This document shows, piece by piece, positions 34,519 through 43,823 of a DNA stretch of 64,000 nucleotides. The notes below the pieces were generated by a model. The model saw only the letters and a program-made list of their open reading frames with translations, made no database searches and had not been told where the DNA came from. Position numbers and translations under genes: made by a program. This DNA is from Nitrobacter vulgaris (lineage in GTDB: Bacteria; Pseudomonadota; Alphaproteobacteria; Rhizobiales; Xanthobacteraceae), in contig NZ_JAVDPZ010000015.1 in assembly GCF_031453995.1 (NCBI RefSeq), positions 1 through 64,000 on the forward strand. Reading direction: 5' to 3'. Numbering within the stretch: the stretch's first letter is position 1; every line of letters starts with the position of its first letter.

Positions 34519-35043
34519 ATGTTCGACATCGGTTGGAGTGAACTGCTCGTCATTGCGGTCGTCGCGCTGATTGCCATCGGCCCCAAGGAGCTGCCTGGCG
34601 TGCTGCGCACGATCGGCCAGTGGATGGGCAAGGCGCGCAGGATGGCGGCTGAATTTCAGGGTCATTTCAACGAGGCCATGCGTGAGGCCGAAATGGCCGA
34701 CCTGAAAAAATCCTTCGACGAGGTGCGCGACGCGACCAGCGGTCTGACCCGTGGCAACCTGATGACCCGTCTAACCGACTCGCTCGGCGAGCCGCCTAAG
34801 CTCGAGGACCTCGACAAGCCATCCACAACCGCCAACTCCGCTTCCGTGAGCGGATCGGCCGCGCCGGAAGCCGGAAACCCTGAGACTTTCACGCAGGCGG
34901 ACACTGGGGAGAGCGCATCCGGGCCGCTGGTGATTACGCCGAAGGTTCAGGATGCGACTCCTGTTGAACCGCCTGCGGCTGCGCCAGAAACGCCGCATGA
35001 GGCGGGCAGGGACGAGACGATCAGGGACGCCAAAGCGTCATGA
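34519..35043 (+). CDS. tatB: Tat translocase subunit TatB
   Basis: 174 residues. N-terminal helix MFDIGWSELLVIAVVALIAIGPKELPGVLR with the GPKELP motif, then an amphipathic helix (ARRMAAEFQGHFNEAMREAEMADLKKS) and a long acidic low-complexity tail. It works with TatC as the receptor for twin-arginine signal peptides. It overlaps tatC by four bases. Confidence 0.95.
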   Translation: MFDIGWSELLVIAVVALIAIGPKELPGVLRTIGQWMGKARRMAAEFQGHFNEAMREAEMADLKKSFDEVRDATSGLTRGNLMTRLTDSLGEPPKLEDLDKPSTTANSASVSGSAAPEAGNPETFTQADTGESASGPLVITPKVQDATPVEPPAAAPETPHEAGRDETIRDAKAS

Positions 35044-35849
35044 GCGACGAAGACATCGAGGCCAGCAAGGCCCCCCTGATGGATCATCTGATCGAACTGC
35101 GCTCGCGGTTGATCAAGGCGCTGGTCGGCTTCGGTGTGGCATTTATCGTCTGCTTCTTCTTCGCCAGGCAGATTTATAACGTCCTGATATGGCCGTTCGT
35201 CTGGGTCGCGGGGCCGGAGAACTCGAAATTCATCTACACCGCGCTGCTCGAATATTTCATCACCCAACTCAAGCTCGCGCTGTTCGGCGCCGCCTTCATT
35301 TCGTTTCCGGTCGTGGCGACGCAGATCTACAAATTCGTGGCGCCCGGACTCTACAAACATGAGCGCAACGCTTTCCTGCCTTACCTGATTGCGACCCCGG
35401 CCTTCTTCGTGTTGGGCGCAACGGTGGTGTATTTCGCGGTGCTGCCGATGCTGGTGCGGTTCTCGCTCGGAATGCAGCAGATGGCTGGTCCCCAAACCGC
35501 GGAAATCCAGTTGCTGCCCAAGGTCGGCGAGTTCCTGTCGCTGACGATGTCGTTGATCTTTGCCTTCGGCATCGCCTTCCAGTTGCCGGTGATCCTGACG
35601 CTCCTGGGGCGGATCGGCGTCGTCACAGCAAAAATGCTGCGCGCCAAGCGTCGCTATTTCATCGTCGGCGCGTTTGTCATCGCGGCGGTGCTGACGCCGC
35701 CAGATGTTCTGAGCCAGATGTCCTTGGCGCTACCGCTGCTCCTGCTTTACGAAGGCTCGATTCTCGCCGTGGCTGTCGTGGAGAAGAAAGCGGCCAAGCC
35801 GTCTGCCTCCGCCGCCACCTCGCCGCCAGCGGAAAACCCGGCGGAGTAG
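35040..35849 (+). CDS. tatC: Tat translocase subunit TatC
   Basis: 269 residues, six membrane helices. The N-terminus (LMDHLIELRSRLIKALVGF) has the conserved HLxELRxR; the loop KFVAPGLYKHERNAFLPY and the PPD of LTPPDVLSQ are also typical. It binds twin-arginine signal peptides. Start ATG 35040 overlaps the tatB stop. Confidence 0.96.
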   Translation: MSDEDIEASKAPLMDHLIELRSRLIKALVGFGVAFIVCFFFARQIYNVLIWPFVWVAGPENSKFIYTALLEYFITQLKLALFGAAFISFPVVATQIYKFVAPGLYKHERNAFLPYLIATPAFFVLGATVVYFAVLPMLVRFSLGMQQMAGPQTAEIQLLPKVGEFLSLTMSLIFAFGIAFQLPVILTLLGRIGVVTAKMLRAKRRYFIVGAFVIAAVLTPPDVLSQMSLALPLLLLYEGSILAVAVVEKKAAKPSASAATSPPAENPAE

Positions 35850-35954
35850 AGCGCCACTGTTTCCAATCGCAGCCGTTCAGGCTACTGAATGCCCGTTTTC
35901 GCGGGCAAAGACCTTCGTGGACTTCAACCGCTTTCTTTCCGGGGCCGATCTTCC

Positions 35955-37412
35955 ATGCACGACATCAAAGCGATCCGCGACAACCCGCAAGCGTTCGACG
36001 CCGCGCTGAGGCGGCGGGGACTTGAGCCGCTGTCGTCGTCGCTGCTCGCGATCGATGAGAAACGCCGCGCGGCAATTTTGGAGTCGGAGCAGGCGCAGGC
36101 GCGCCGCAACGCGGCCTCGAAGGAAATCGGCGAGGCCAAGAAGGCCAAGGACGATGCGCGTGCCGCGATTCTGATGGCGGAGGTCGCCGAACTCAAGACC
36201 ACCATGCCGCAGATGGAAGCGGCGGTGAAAGCGGTAGACGAAGAATTGCGCAAGGAGCTTGCGCAAATTCCGAACCTTCCGCTCGACGAGGTGCCCGACG
36301 GCACGGACGAGCATGGCAACATGCGGCGTCATGTGTTCGGCAAGAAGTGCGACTATGCGTTCACGCCGAAAGCACATGACGATCTCGGCGGCGCGCTCGG
36401 CGACATGGATTTCGAGGCGGCGGCGAAATTGTCAGGCGCGCGCTTCGTCGTGCTGAAGCGGGGACTGGCGCGGCTCGAACGCGCGATCGGTCAATTTTTC
36501 CTCGACGTGCATACGGGCGAGCACGGTTATACCGAGGTCAATCCGCCGCTGCTGGTGCGCGACGATGCGATGTTCGGCACGGCGCAGTTGCCGAAGTTTG
36601 AGGAAGATCAGTTTCCCGCGGTACGCAGATATCAAAATCGAGAGAAGACTATCGCACTTCTGGCGTCTATTGCTGCGGAGAAAGCTTTGGTCGGAGCAGG
36701 CGTTGATACTTCCGGTGTGAATATTGATGACCGATATCCGAAGCTGATCGCGGCCTTCAAGGCCAATCTGGATGTTGGGCTACCTCTGGATGATCATCTA
36801 TGGCTCATCCCCACGGCCGAAGTCTCGCTCACAAATCTCGTTCGCGATTCCATCCTCGACGAAAAAGAACTGCCGCTGCGCCTCACTGCGCTGACGCCGT
36901 GTTTCCGCGCCGAAGCGGGCGCGGCGGGACGTGATACGCGCGGCATGATCCGACAGCACCAGTTCACCAAGGTGGAGCTGGTCTCGATCACGACGCCGGA
37001 AACATCAAAAGACGAGCACGAGCGCATGTTGTCATGCGCGGAAGAAGTGCTGCGCCGGCTCGACCTGCACTACCGCGTGATGACGCTGTGCACGGGCGAC
37101 ATGGGATTCGCTTCGCAAAAAACCTACGACATCGAGGTGTGGATGCCGGGGCAAGGTGAGGGCGGCGCCTATCGCGAGATTTCGTCCTGTTCGGTGTGCG
37201 GCGATTTCCAGGCGCGGCGCATGGACGCGCGTTATCGCGCAAGCGACGGCAAGCCGCGCTTCGTGCATACGCTCAACGGCTCAGGCACCGCCGTCGGCCG
37301 CGCGCTGATCGCGGTAATGGAAACCTATCAGCAGGCCGATGGCTCCATCGCCGTGCCCGATGTCTTGCAGCCTTACATGGGCGGCCTGAAGGTGATTGCT
37401 AAAGGCATGTAG
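35955..37412 (+). CDS. serS: Seryl-tRNA synthetase with an internal insertion
   Basis: 485 residues from ATG 35955. It has the N-terminal long coiled-coil arm (about 30-110), the class II core with ALTPCFRAEAGAAGRDTRGMIRQHQFTKVEL (motif 2) and NGSGTAVGRALIAVME (motif 3). Between LPKFEEDQFP and WLIPTAEV, residues about 220-278 are extra: ordinary bacterial enzymes have around ten residues here and total about 425-430. The insert is in frame, lower in GC and with rarer codons than its surroundings (36610-36800). Serine charging is otherwise supported. Confidence 0.92.
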   Translation: MHDIKAIRDNPQAFDAALRRRGLEPLSSSLLAIDEKRRAAILESEQAQARRNAASKEIGEAKKAKDDARAAILMAEVAELKTTMPQMEAAVKAVDEELRKELAQIPNLPLDEVPDGTDEHGNMRRHVFGKKCDYAFTPKAHDDLGGALGDMDFEAAAKLSGARFVVLKRGLARLERAIGQFFLDVHTGEHGYTEVNPPLLVRDDAMFGTAQLPKFEEDQFPAVRRYQNREKTIALLASIAAEKALVGAGVDTSGVNIDDRYPKLIAAFKANLDVGLPLDDHLWLIPTAEVSLTNLVRDSILDEKELPLRLTALTPCFRAEAGAAGRDTRGMIRQHQFTKVELVSITTPETSKDEHERMLSCAEEVLRRLDLHYRVMTLCTGDMGFASQKTYDIEVWMPGQGEGGAYREISSCSVCGDFQARRMDARYRASDGKPRFVHTLNGSGTAVGRALIAVMETYQQADGSIAVPDVLQPYMGGLKVIAKGM

Positions 37413-37499
37413 TGCGCGGGACCTTTGGCTCTCGGATTTGCCGGGACGGCGAGTTTGCCAGCCTCGGCCGGGCCGGATATGAGATGTCCCCGAACGGCT

Positions 37500-37610
37500 A
37501 GAGCCTTTCCGCTTCTGATAGAACAGAAGCGGGGCTCTATGGTTTTGATTTGACGCGTTCTCTTCACGCGAACCGCTATCCACTTCGCTCGAAAACGCTC
37601 TCGCGGCGGC
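37500..37610. repeat. Palindromic intergenic repeat of the Bradyrhizobiaceae type
   Basis: TAGAGCC/GGCTCTA and CCGCTTCTG/CAGAAGCGG form a long hairpin at 37500-37540, followed by GGTTTTGATTTGACGCG... and a conserved CTTCACGCGAACCG-containing tail. I recognise this combination as a common intergenic repeat in the group, probably also able to terminate serS transcription (it lies 87 bases after the stop). Copy number here is one; recognition is from memory. Confidence 0.55.
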
Positions 37611-37630
37611 CGAAAGAGGCAATCTCACGA

Positions 37631-38398
37631 ATGCGGATTCTCTGTACCAATGATGATGGCATCCACGCACCGGGCCTCGAGATCATCGAGCAGATAGCAA
37701 AGGAGCTGTCCGACGATGTCTGGGTGGTCGCACCCGAGCACGATCAGTCCGGCGTCTCGCATTCGCTGACGCTCAACGATCCGCTGCGGCTGCGCGAACT
37801 CGGACCCCGCCATTTTGCGGTGAAGGGCACACCGACCGACTGCGTGATCATGGGATCGCGGCACATTCTCGGCGACAAAGGGCCGGATCTCGTGCTGTCC
37901 GGCGTCAATCGCGGCCGCAACCTCGCCGAGGACGTGGTGTATTCCGGCACCATCGCGGGAGCGCTGGAGGGCACGATGCTTGGGCTGCCGTCTTTCGCGC
38001 TGTCGCAGGAGTTCAGCCTGGAGACCGGCGACAGGCCGGTGTGGGAAACCGCGCTTACGTTCGCGCCGCAGATCCTCCGCAAGGTGATCGATATCGGCAT
38101 CCCGAAGAACACGGTGGTCAACGTCAATTTTCCGGCCTGCGCGCCGGAGGAGGTGGCCGGGGTTCTGGTGACGCGGATGGGGAAGCGCAATCTCGGTTTT
38201 CTCAAGATCCATGAACGGCGCGACGGCCGCGGCAATCCGTACTTCTGGATCGGATTCGAGAAGGCCGACGCCGTGGATACGCCCGCGTCGGGCACCGATC
38301 TCGCGGCGATCGCGGCGCAGTGTGTCTCGGTGACGCCGCTGCGGTTGGACCGCACCGACGATGCGTTCGGCGAAATCTTGAAGGCGCGCTTCAAGTAG
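37631..38398 (+). CDS. surE: 5'/3'-nucleotidase SurE
   Basis: 255 residues from ATG 37631. MRILCTNDDGIHAPGL has the metal-binding DD at positions 8-9; further ligands lie in the Ser-rich loop SGVSHSLTL, and in SGVNRGRNLAEDVVYSGTIAGALEG (SurE signature). It dephosphorylates nucleoside monophosphates in stationary phase. The surE-pcm-nlpD order is classical, although here a response-regulator gene on the opposite strand intervenes. Confidence 0.96.
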   Translation: MRILCTNDDGIHAPGLEIIEQIAKELSDDVWVVAPEHDQSGVSHSLTLNDPLRLRELGPRHFAVKGTPTDCVIMGSRHILGDKGPDLVLSGVNRGRNLAEDVVYSGTIAGALEGTMLGLPSFALSQEFSLETGDRPVWETALTFAPQILRKVIDIGIPKNTVVNVNFPACAPEEVAGVLVTRMGKRNLGFLKIHERRDGRGNPYFWIGFEKADAVDTPASGTDLAAIAAQCVSVTPLRLDRTDDAFGEILKARFK

Positions 38399-38478
38399 AC
38401 TTGCTTGGTGTCTTGTCGCTTGCAGAAGATAAAGACGCCCGACTTCAAAGCGGCCGTTCGCCGCCTTGTTCGGCTGGC

Positions 38479-38859
38479 TCAGGCCGCGGCGCTGCCCTTG
38501 AGCGTGCGCTGGATCACGGCGGCAAGACCATCCATCTGGAAGGGTTTCTGCAAGGATGGACGGTTGCGATATTCGGGCGGAAGCCCTTGCGTGCCATAGC
38601 CCGTTGCGAAGATGAAGGGCCGGTTGCGGCCCGCGATGACCTCGGCCACGGGGGAAATCAGCTTTCCGTTGACGTTGACGTCGAGAATCGCGACGTCAAA
38701 GTTAGTGGTATGCGCGAGCTCCAGAGCTTGCTCGATGTCGCCCGCTTCGGCGGCGATGCTATAGCCGAGTTCCTCCAGCATATCCGCAACCATCATACGG
38801 ATCATCACCTCGTCTTCGACGAGGAATACCGAGCCGCCGGGCGGCCTTGTTGATACCAT
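38479..38859 (-). CDS. Single-domain response regulator (CheY-like)
   Basis: 126 residues from ATG 38859. The receiver has acidic residues VEDE (about 13-16), the phosphoacceptor Asp in VAILDVNVNG (about 57-61) and the conserved Thr/Ser-Lys region (FATGYGTQGLP...LQKPF). It has no output domain, and the longer upstream frame lacks family pattern. It is transcribed divergently from pcm, with 226 bases between. The partner kinase is not adjacent. Confidence 0.85.
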   Translation of the reverse strand: MVSTRPPGGSVFLVEDEVMIRMMVADMLEELGYSIAAEAGDIEQALELAHTTNFDVAILDVNVNGKLISPVAEVIAGRNRPFIFATGYGTQGLPPEYRNRPSLQKPFQMDGLAAVIQRTLKGSAAA

Positions 38860-39085
38860 GGTAGAAATCTCGATCTTTCGGCCAACGCAGGGTCGCAAAT
38901 TATGCGGACGAACGCAATCCGTGCCGTTGTCGCGCCCGGGCAGGACGGCCTGAGCCGTCGCGCGGGCTGTTTCCGCCGGAACAAATACTTGTCCCGCCGG
39001 ATTGACCCGGCGGGTGATCTGCGCAGATTGCGTCAACTTATCGTGGTAATCGTTCGGCGAAGCGCCAGCGCTTGAGAGTTCGCCC

Positions 39086-39739
39086 ATGTCCCCCGCGGAT
39101 CGTTTGCCGCCCGAAAAGATGATGTTTCAGCTAAACCTGCGGCGACGCGGTATCAGCGATCAGCGCGTGCTTCGCGCGATGGATAACGTCCCGCGCGATG
39201 CTTTCGTCGAACAGGACGATCGCGAGGATGCCTGGTGCGATACCGCGCTCGGCATCGCCTGCGGGCAAACCATCAGCCAGCCTTTCGTTGTCGCCTACAT
39301 GACCGAGCGGCTGGAATTACGTGACGATGACCGGGTGCTGGAGATCGGCACCGGCTCAGGCTATCAGACCGCTATCCTGTCGCGCCTTTGCCGCAAGGTC
39401 GTGACTATCGAACGATATCGGGTGCTCGCGGATCGCGCCCGTGTCCGGCTGGAGCAACTCGGTTACGATAATATAGAAGTTCTGCTGGGGGATGGCTTCG
39501 ACATTCCTGCCGGAGCAGGGCAGTTCGACCGCATCATGGTGACTGCGGCAATGGAGCAGATTCCAGAGGCGCTGACGACCCGGCTTGAGCCGGAGGGGCT
39601 TTTGATAGCACCTGTCGGTCCGCAGAATGGACGGCAGACACTGATCCTCCTGCGACGTGCCGCCGCTGGAATTATCCGCAAGGAGCTGATCGACGTCCGC
39701 TTCGTGCCGGCGCTGCCGGGTATCGCCCGCGAACTCTAA
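39086..39739 (+). CDS. pcm: Protein-L-isoaspartate O-methyltransferase
   Basis: 217 residues. SAM motif I VLEIGTGSGYQTAILS (about residue 84), N-terminal QRVLRAMDNVPRDAFVEQ, substrate segment GIACGQTISQPFVVAYMT, and C-terminal PVGPQNGRQTL. It methylates damaged isoaspartyl residues for repair. Start ATG 39086. The gene sits between surE and a NlpD-like gene, as in many proteobacteria. Confidence 0.94.
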   Translation: MSPADRLPPEKMMFQLNLRRRGISDQRVLRAMDNVPRDAFVEQDDREDAWCDTALGIACGQTISQPFVVAYMTERLELRDDDRVLEIGTGSGYQTAILSRLCRKVVTIERYRVLADRARVRLEQLGYDNIEVLLGDGFDIPAGAGQFDRIMVTAAMEQIPEALTTRLEPEGLLIAPVGPQNGRQTLILLRRAAAGIIRKELIDVRFVPALPGIAREL

Positions 39740-39881
39740 CCCGGCCCCCCGTCCGGCGGCTGCCGCAACACATTGTTCCAGCGATGTTAATTTTGAAGGC
39801 CGCGGCGTGTCAGGGTTAAAGGCTTGTTTACTGCCGGGGGTGTTTACTCAATTTGTATCAAGTTGCGTATGAGTGAGTAAC

Positions 39882-41201
39882 ATGTCCCGTGTCGTCGAGT
39901 TGCTTTACTCGCGTCGCGTACCGCAAGTAGCGGTGCTGGCGCTGGTGTCCATCGGTTTTGCCGGATGCAGCGCGGACATGTCCTCGCGCCTCGCTCAAAT
40001 CGACCCCCAGCAATCAAATTTCGGATGGCAGCGCGACACGACCGGCGCGGTGCCTGCGGCGCCCGCCGCTCCCGTGGCTCCAATTCAACGCAACGAGTTG
40101 CCGCAGTATTCGCGCCCGCAATACCAATCCCAACCGCTGCCTCCGATATCGACGCCAAAATCCTATCCGGTTGCATCGGGCAATGAACGCAGCGTCGTTT
40201 CGCATTCGGCTCCCGTGCACCCGATCGAGCCCGCCAGTGCTGTCACAGCGCGGGACGGCTGGAATCATAGCGGCAGCACCCCGATCATTGTCGGCACCAG
40301 CGATACGCTGGAAGGATTGTCGCGCCGATATGGCGTATCCACTGCTGAAATCCTGAAGGCCAACGGCTACCACGGTCCTCGCCGGTTGCAACCTGGCCAG
40401 CGGCTGATCATTCCGAAGCGCGCGTCAGTGGCGGAGACCCAAACTGCTCCGGCCGCGAAGCCTGTGGGCGCTATGGCTGCGTCCGGTACCCACTACGTCA
40501 ATCGCGGCGACACGCTGATGAGCATCGCGCGCCGCAATCACGTTTCCGTCGGAGAGCTTGCTCGCGCGAACGGATTACAATCGGGCGCGAAACTGACGAC
40601 CGGCATGAAGATCACGGTGCCGACGAAGGTTGCTGTGGCGTCCACGCAGCCTGTTGCCGTTTCGACCGCACCTCTTGCTACACCTGCGCCTATGCCGGCA
40701 GTTCACGCGGCTGCTGCGCCCGCTGGTCCGGTGCAGAAGGTCAACCTCGCGGTTGCGACGGCGACACCCGAAGCAGCCGTGGTCAAACATGCGGTGAAAG
40801 ACGCAGAGGCAACCGGCGCTTTGCCGACATTCCGCTGGCCGGTGCGTGGCCGCGTGATCACGGCCTATGGCGCCCGGACCAACGGCAAATCCAATGACGG
40901 CATCAACGTCGCCGTACCCGAGGGCACACCGGTAAAGGCTGCCGAGGATGGCGTCGTTGCTTATGCCGGCAACGAACTTAAGGGATACGGCAACCTGGTT
41001 CTGGTTCGGCATTCCAACGGCTACGTGACCGCATATGCCCATGCGAGTGACGTGCTGGTGAAGCGCGGAGATTCCATCAAGCGCGGACAGGTCATTGCCA
41101 AATCGGGTCAGTCGGGCGAGGCGGGGTCGCCGCAGCTTCACTTTGAGATCCGAAAGGGATCGACACCGGTTGACCCACTGAACTTCCTTAATGGGGCATG
41201 A
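39882..41201 (+). CDS. NlpD-like LysM/M23 lipoprotein, degenerate peptidase
   Basis: About 439 residues (ATG 39882; GTG 39873 is possible). A lipobox-type signal (VSIGFAGC) marks an outer-membrane lipoprotein. There are two LysM repeats: IIVGTSDTLEGLSRRYGVST...LIIPK and HYVNRGDTLMSIARRNHVS...ITVPT (about 140-255), joined by Pro/Ala-rich linkers. The C-terminal M23 domain (about 325-437) has GYGNLVLVRHSNGYVTAYAH, but the first zinc His/Asp position is DGIN and the HxH is LHF, so catalytic ligands are missing. As for E. coli NlpD, it should activate amidases at division rather than cut peptidoglycan. Confidence 0.9.
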   Translation: MSRVVELLYSRRVPQVAVLALVSIGFAGCSADMSSRLAQIDPQQSNFGWQRDTTGAVPAAPAAPVAPIQRNELPQYSRPQYQSQPLPPISTPKSYPVASGNERSVVSHSAPVHPIEPASAVTARDGWNHSGSTPIIVGTSDTLEGLSRRYGVSTAEILKANGYHGPRRLQPGQRLIIPKRASVAETQTAPAAKPVGAMAASGTHYVNRGDTLMSIARRNHVSVGELARANGLQSGAKLTTGMKITVPTKVAVASTQPVAVSTAPLATPAPMPAVHAAAAPAGPVQKVNLAVATATPEAAVVKHAVKDAEATGALPTFRWPVRGRVITAYGARTNGKSNDGINVAVPEGTPVKAAEDGVVAYAGNELKGYGNLVLVRHSNGYVTAYAHASDVLVKRGDSIKRGQVIAKSGQSGEAGSPQLHFEIRKGSTPVDPLNFLNGA

Positions 41202-41241
41202 GATTCTAAGCGGTTCCGTTAGTCCAGATTATTATACACCT

Positions 41242-41281
41242 GAGTTGGCCGCGAAGTCCGCTTCGCGGCCAACTCCGTTTT
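41242..41281 (+). terminator. Intrinsic terminator after nlpD-like gene
   Basis: A perfect 15-bp stem GAGTTGGCCGCGAAG/CTTCGCGGCCAACTC (41242-41256 with 41261-41275), a TCCG loop, followed by CGTTTT. Confidence 0.9.
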
Positions 41282-41455
41282 GATACTCGCTGCAACGATG
41301 TTTGCGCGATCGAATCGTGAATTCCGGATAAATATAACGCTTACGGCAGTATAGGTTCAGGATGACGTCAACTGAGACGGATTTGGCGCACGAAGGGTGT
41401 CGGGCCGGGGACCATTGAACTTGTGGGAATCAATGCTCATGGCAGGTCCTATCGC

Positions 41456-42649
41456 ATGACGTCCCATGTGCGTGGGGAGCGGCGCGCGGTCGAGGTATTT
41501 GCGGCATTTTTGAAGCTCGGCCTGACAGCGTTCGGCGGTCCCGTTGCTCATCTCGGCTACTTCCGCGATGAATTCGTGATCAAGCGGAAATGGCTTGAAG
41601 AAAAGGACTTCGCCGATCTTGTCGCGCTGTGCCAGTTCCTGCCGGGCCCTGCATCCAGCCAGGTCGGCATAGCCATCGGTCTGGCGCGCGCCGGTTACGC
41701 CGGAGCGGTCGCGGCGTGGACGGCGTTCACGCTGCCGTCGGCTCTGGCACTGGTTACATTCGCCTACGGCATATCCTTGTTCGGGAGCGCGTTGGGTAGC
41801 GGGTGGTTGCATGGCCTGAAGGTGGCCGCCGTCGCAGTGGTGGCGCTCGCGATTCTCGGCATGGCGCGAACGCTGACGCCCGATCGCGAGCGCGCCAGCG
41901 TCGCGGCGTTGGCAGCCGTCACGGCGCTGGTGATCGATTCAGTCTGGGGGCAGATCGGCGCGATCGTTGTCGGTGCGATCGCCGGCATGACCGTGTTGAA
42001 GCGCGAGGCCGTACCGGCGGATCACTTCGGTGCAACACCGCGGACGAACAGGGCGATTGCGATATTCGCGCTGGCGGTATTCGCCATTTTGCTCGTGGGA
42101 TTGCCTGTCGTGTCGGCCGTCTCGGGCAATGCGGACTTGCGGCTCTTCGATACCTTCTTCCGCACCGGTTCGCTTGTGTTCGGCGGCGGACATGTGGTGC
42201 TGCCGCTGCTCCAGGCGCAGGTGGTGCCGCCGGGATGGGTGAGTAACGATGCGTTCCTGGCGGGCTATGGCGCTGCGCAAGCCGTGCCGGGGCCGCTTTT
42301 CACGTTTTCCGCCTATCTCGGCGCGGCGATCGGCGGCTGGAAAACGGCTGCGCTGTGTCTTGTTGCGATCTTCCTGCCGTCCTTCCTGCTCGTCATCGGC
42401 GTGATGCCGTTCTGGGACGCATTGCGGCGGCGGACCGCGACGAGGGCGATGCTGCGCGGCATCAACGCCGCGGTCGTCGGCCTTTTGTTGGCCGCCTTTT
42501 ACAATCCGGTCTGGACTTCGGGCATTCTGTCCAAGGGAGACTTCGGGCTGGCTGTGGTTGCCTTTGTGTTGTTGCTCGTGTGGCGAACGCCGCCCTGGCT
42601 GGTCGTTGTCGGTTGCGCCGTCTGCGCGGAGCTGCTGGCGGCACTGTGA
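41456..42649 (+). CDS. chrA: Chromate transporter ChrA (CHR family)
   Basis: 397 residues from ATG 41456 (GTG 41423 is an alternative). Two homologous CHR halves are visible: FLKLGLTAFGGPVAHLGYFRDEFV...LCQFLPGPASSQVGIAIG, and FFRTGSLVFGGGHVVLPLLQ...AQAVPGPLFTFSAYLGA. About ten membrane helices. It exports chromate in resistant strains; no chrB regulator is adjacent, so the physiological substrate is uncertain. The stop is 15 bases from the convergent stop of the DUF815 gene. Confidence 0.92.
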   Translation: MTSHVRGERRAVEVFAAFLKLGLTAFGGPVAHLGYFRDEFVIKRKWLEEKDFADLVALCQFLPGPASSQVGIAIGLARAGYAGAVAAWTAFTLPSALALVTFAYGISLFGSALGSGWLHGLKVAAVAVVALAILGMARTLTPDRERASVAALAAVTALVIDSVWGQIGAIVVGAIAGMTVLKREAVPADHFGATPRTNRAIAIFALAVFAILLVGLPVVSAVSGNADLRLFDTFFRTGSLVFGGGHVVLPLLQAQVVPPGWVSNDAFLAGYGAAQAVPGPLFTFSAYLGAAIGGWKTAALCLVAIFLPSFLLVIGVMPFWDALRRRTATRAMLRGINAAVVGLLLAAFYNPVWTSGILSKGDFGLAVVAFVLLLVWRTPPWLVVVGCAVCAELLAAL

Positions 42650-42664
42650 ATTGCAGCAGGTGGA

Positions 42665-43636
42665 TTACGTCGCGATCCGCACGCCAAGCCGGCCTGCGAG
42701 CCCTTGTGTAAATTGCCAGGCAACGCGGCCGGAACGCGAGCCGCGCGTGGCCGACCATTCCAGCGCCTCCCGTTTCAGTTCAGCATCGTCGAGCCTGATG
42801 CCGAAGTGGGAGCAATACCCGCGCACCATCGCGAGATAGTCATCCTGGCTACATTGATGAAAGCCGAGCCAAAGGCCGAAGCGGTCGGATAGCGAGACCT
42901 TTTCCTCGACGGCCTCGCCGGGATTGATCGCGGTCGATCGCTCGTTCTCGATCATGTCGCGCGACAGCAGGTGACGACGGTTTGATGTCGCGTACAGGAT
43001 GACGTTGCCGGGGCGTCCTTCGATGCCGCCCTCGAGCGCGGCCTTCAGCGACTTGTACGAAGCGTCATTGCCGTCGAACGACAGGTCGTCGCAAAATACG
43101 ATGAAACGAAACTCAGATGAGCGAAGCAGTTCCATCAGGCCGGGCAGGCTTTCGATGTCCTCGCGGTGAATTTCGATCAGCTTGAGCAGGCCGTCGACTT
43201 CGGCATTGACACTGGCATGTGCCGCCTTCACCAGCGACGACTTGCCCATGCCGCGCGCTCCCCAGAGCAGGGCGTTGTTCGCTGGCAGGCCCTTGGCAAA
43301 GCGAACAGTGTTCTCCATCAGGATGTCGCGCACTCGGTCGATGCTCTTGAGCAGGCCAAGATCGACGCGGCTGACTCGCGAAACCGGCATCAATCGTCCG
43401 TCAGGATGCCAGACGAGTGCGTCGGCGCGCGTCATTGCAGCGCGATTGTCGATCCGTTCAGCGGCGGCAGTCGTGGCGGCGGCGATCACTTCGAGAGCAC
43501 AGGCGATCCGGTCCGCGGCATCGGATGCAACGGCCGCTTTCCGACCTTTTGTCGCGCCCCCCCGACGACCGGAGTGATCTCCTGGCACCTTAAGAGGGGT
43601 CTTTCGAAGGCTTGTTTTCCGAGACTTTTTTGCCAT
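42665..43636 (-). CDS. DUF815-family AAA+ ATPase
   Basis: 323 residues from ATG 43636, which follows AGGAAAGGC. It has a very basic Lys/Arg N-terminus, Walker A GARGMGKSSLV (about 130-140), Walker B FIVFCDDLSFD, and sensor-1-like ILYATSNRRHL; the arginine finger may lie in SDRFGLWLGF. The family is conserved in alphaproteobacteria beside yajC-secDF, which it flanks divergently here. Cellular role unknown. Confidence 0.9.
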   Translation of the reverse strand: MAKKSRKTSLRKTPLKVPGDHSGRRGGATKGRKAAVASDAADRIACALEVIAAATTAAAERIDNRAAMTRADALVWHPDGRLMPVSRVSRVDLGLLKSIDRVRDILMENTVRFAKGLPANNALLWGARGMGKSSLVKAAHASVNAEVDGLLKLIEIHREDIESLPGLMELLRSSEFRFIVFCDDLSFDGNDASYKSLKAALEGGIEGRPGNVILYATSNRRHLLSRDMIENERSTAINPGEAVEEKVSLSDRFGLWLGFHQCSQDDYLAMVRGYCSHFGIRLDDAELKREALEWSATRGSRSGRVAWQFTQGLAGRLGVRIAT

Positions 43637-43823
43637 CTTTGCCTTTCCTGAGCGCGCACCCTTAGCGAGGTGACCTGGCTCCTGCAAGCAGCGGAATAAT
43701 GAGGCCCGATCAAGGGTCTGGTGGCGTTGCAATTGGGACCGTGGCCGTTATAGTCCGCGCGAATTTGCCCTTGATCGGCCTGACTCTGTGCTCGTGCCGG
43801 TTTGCTCCCAAGGAATAGCCCGA

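Noticed and set aside
36432..36635. Idea that the serS insert is an intein or group I/II intron
   Set aside because: The frame is continuous, the insert is only about 50 residues and lacks intein splicing motifs.
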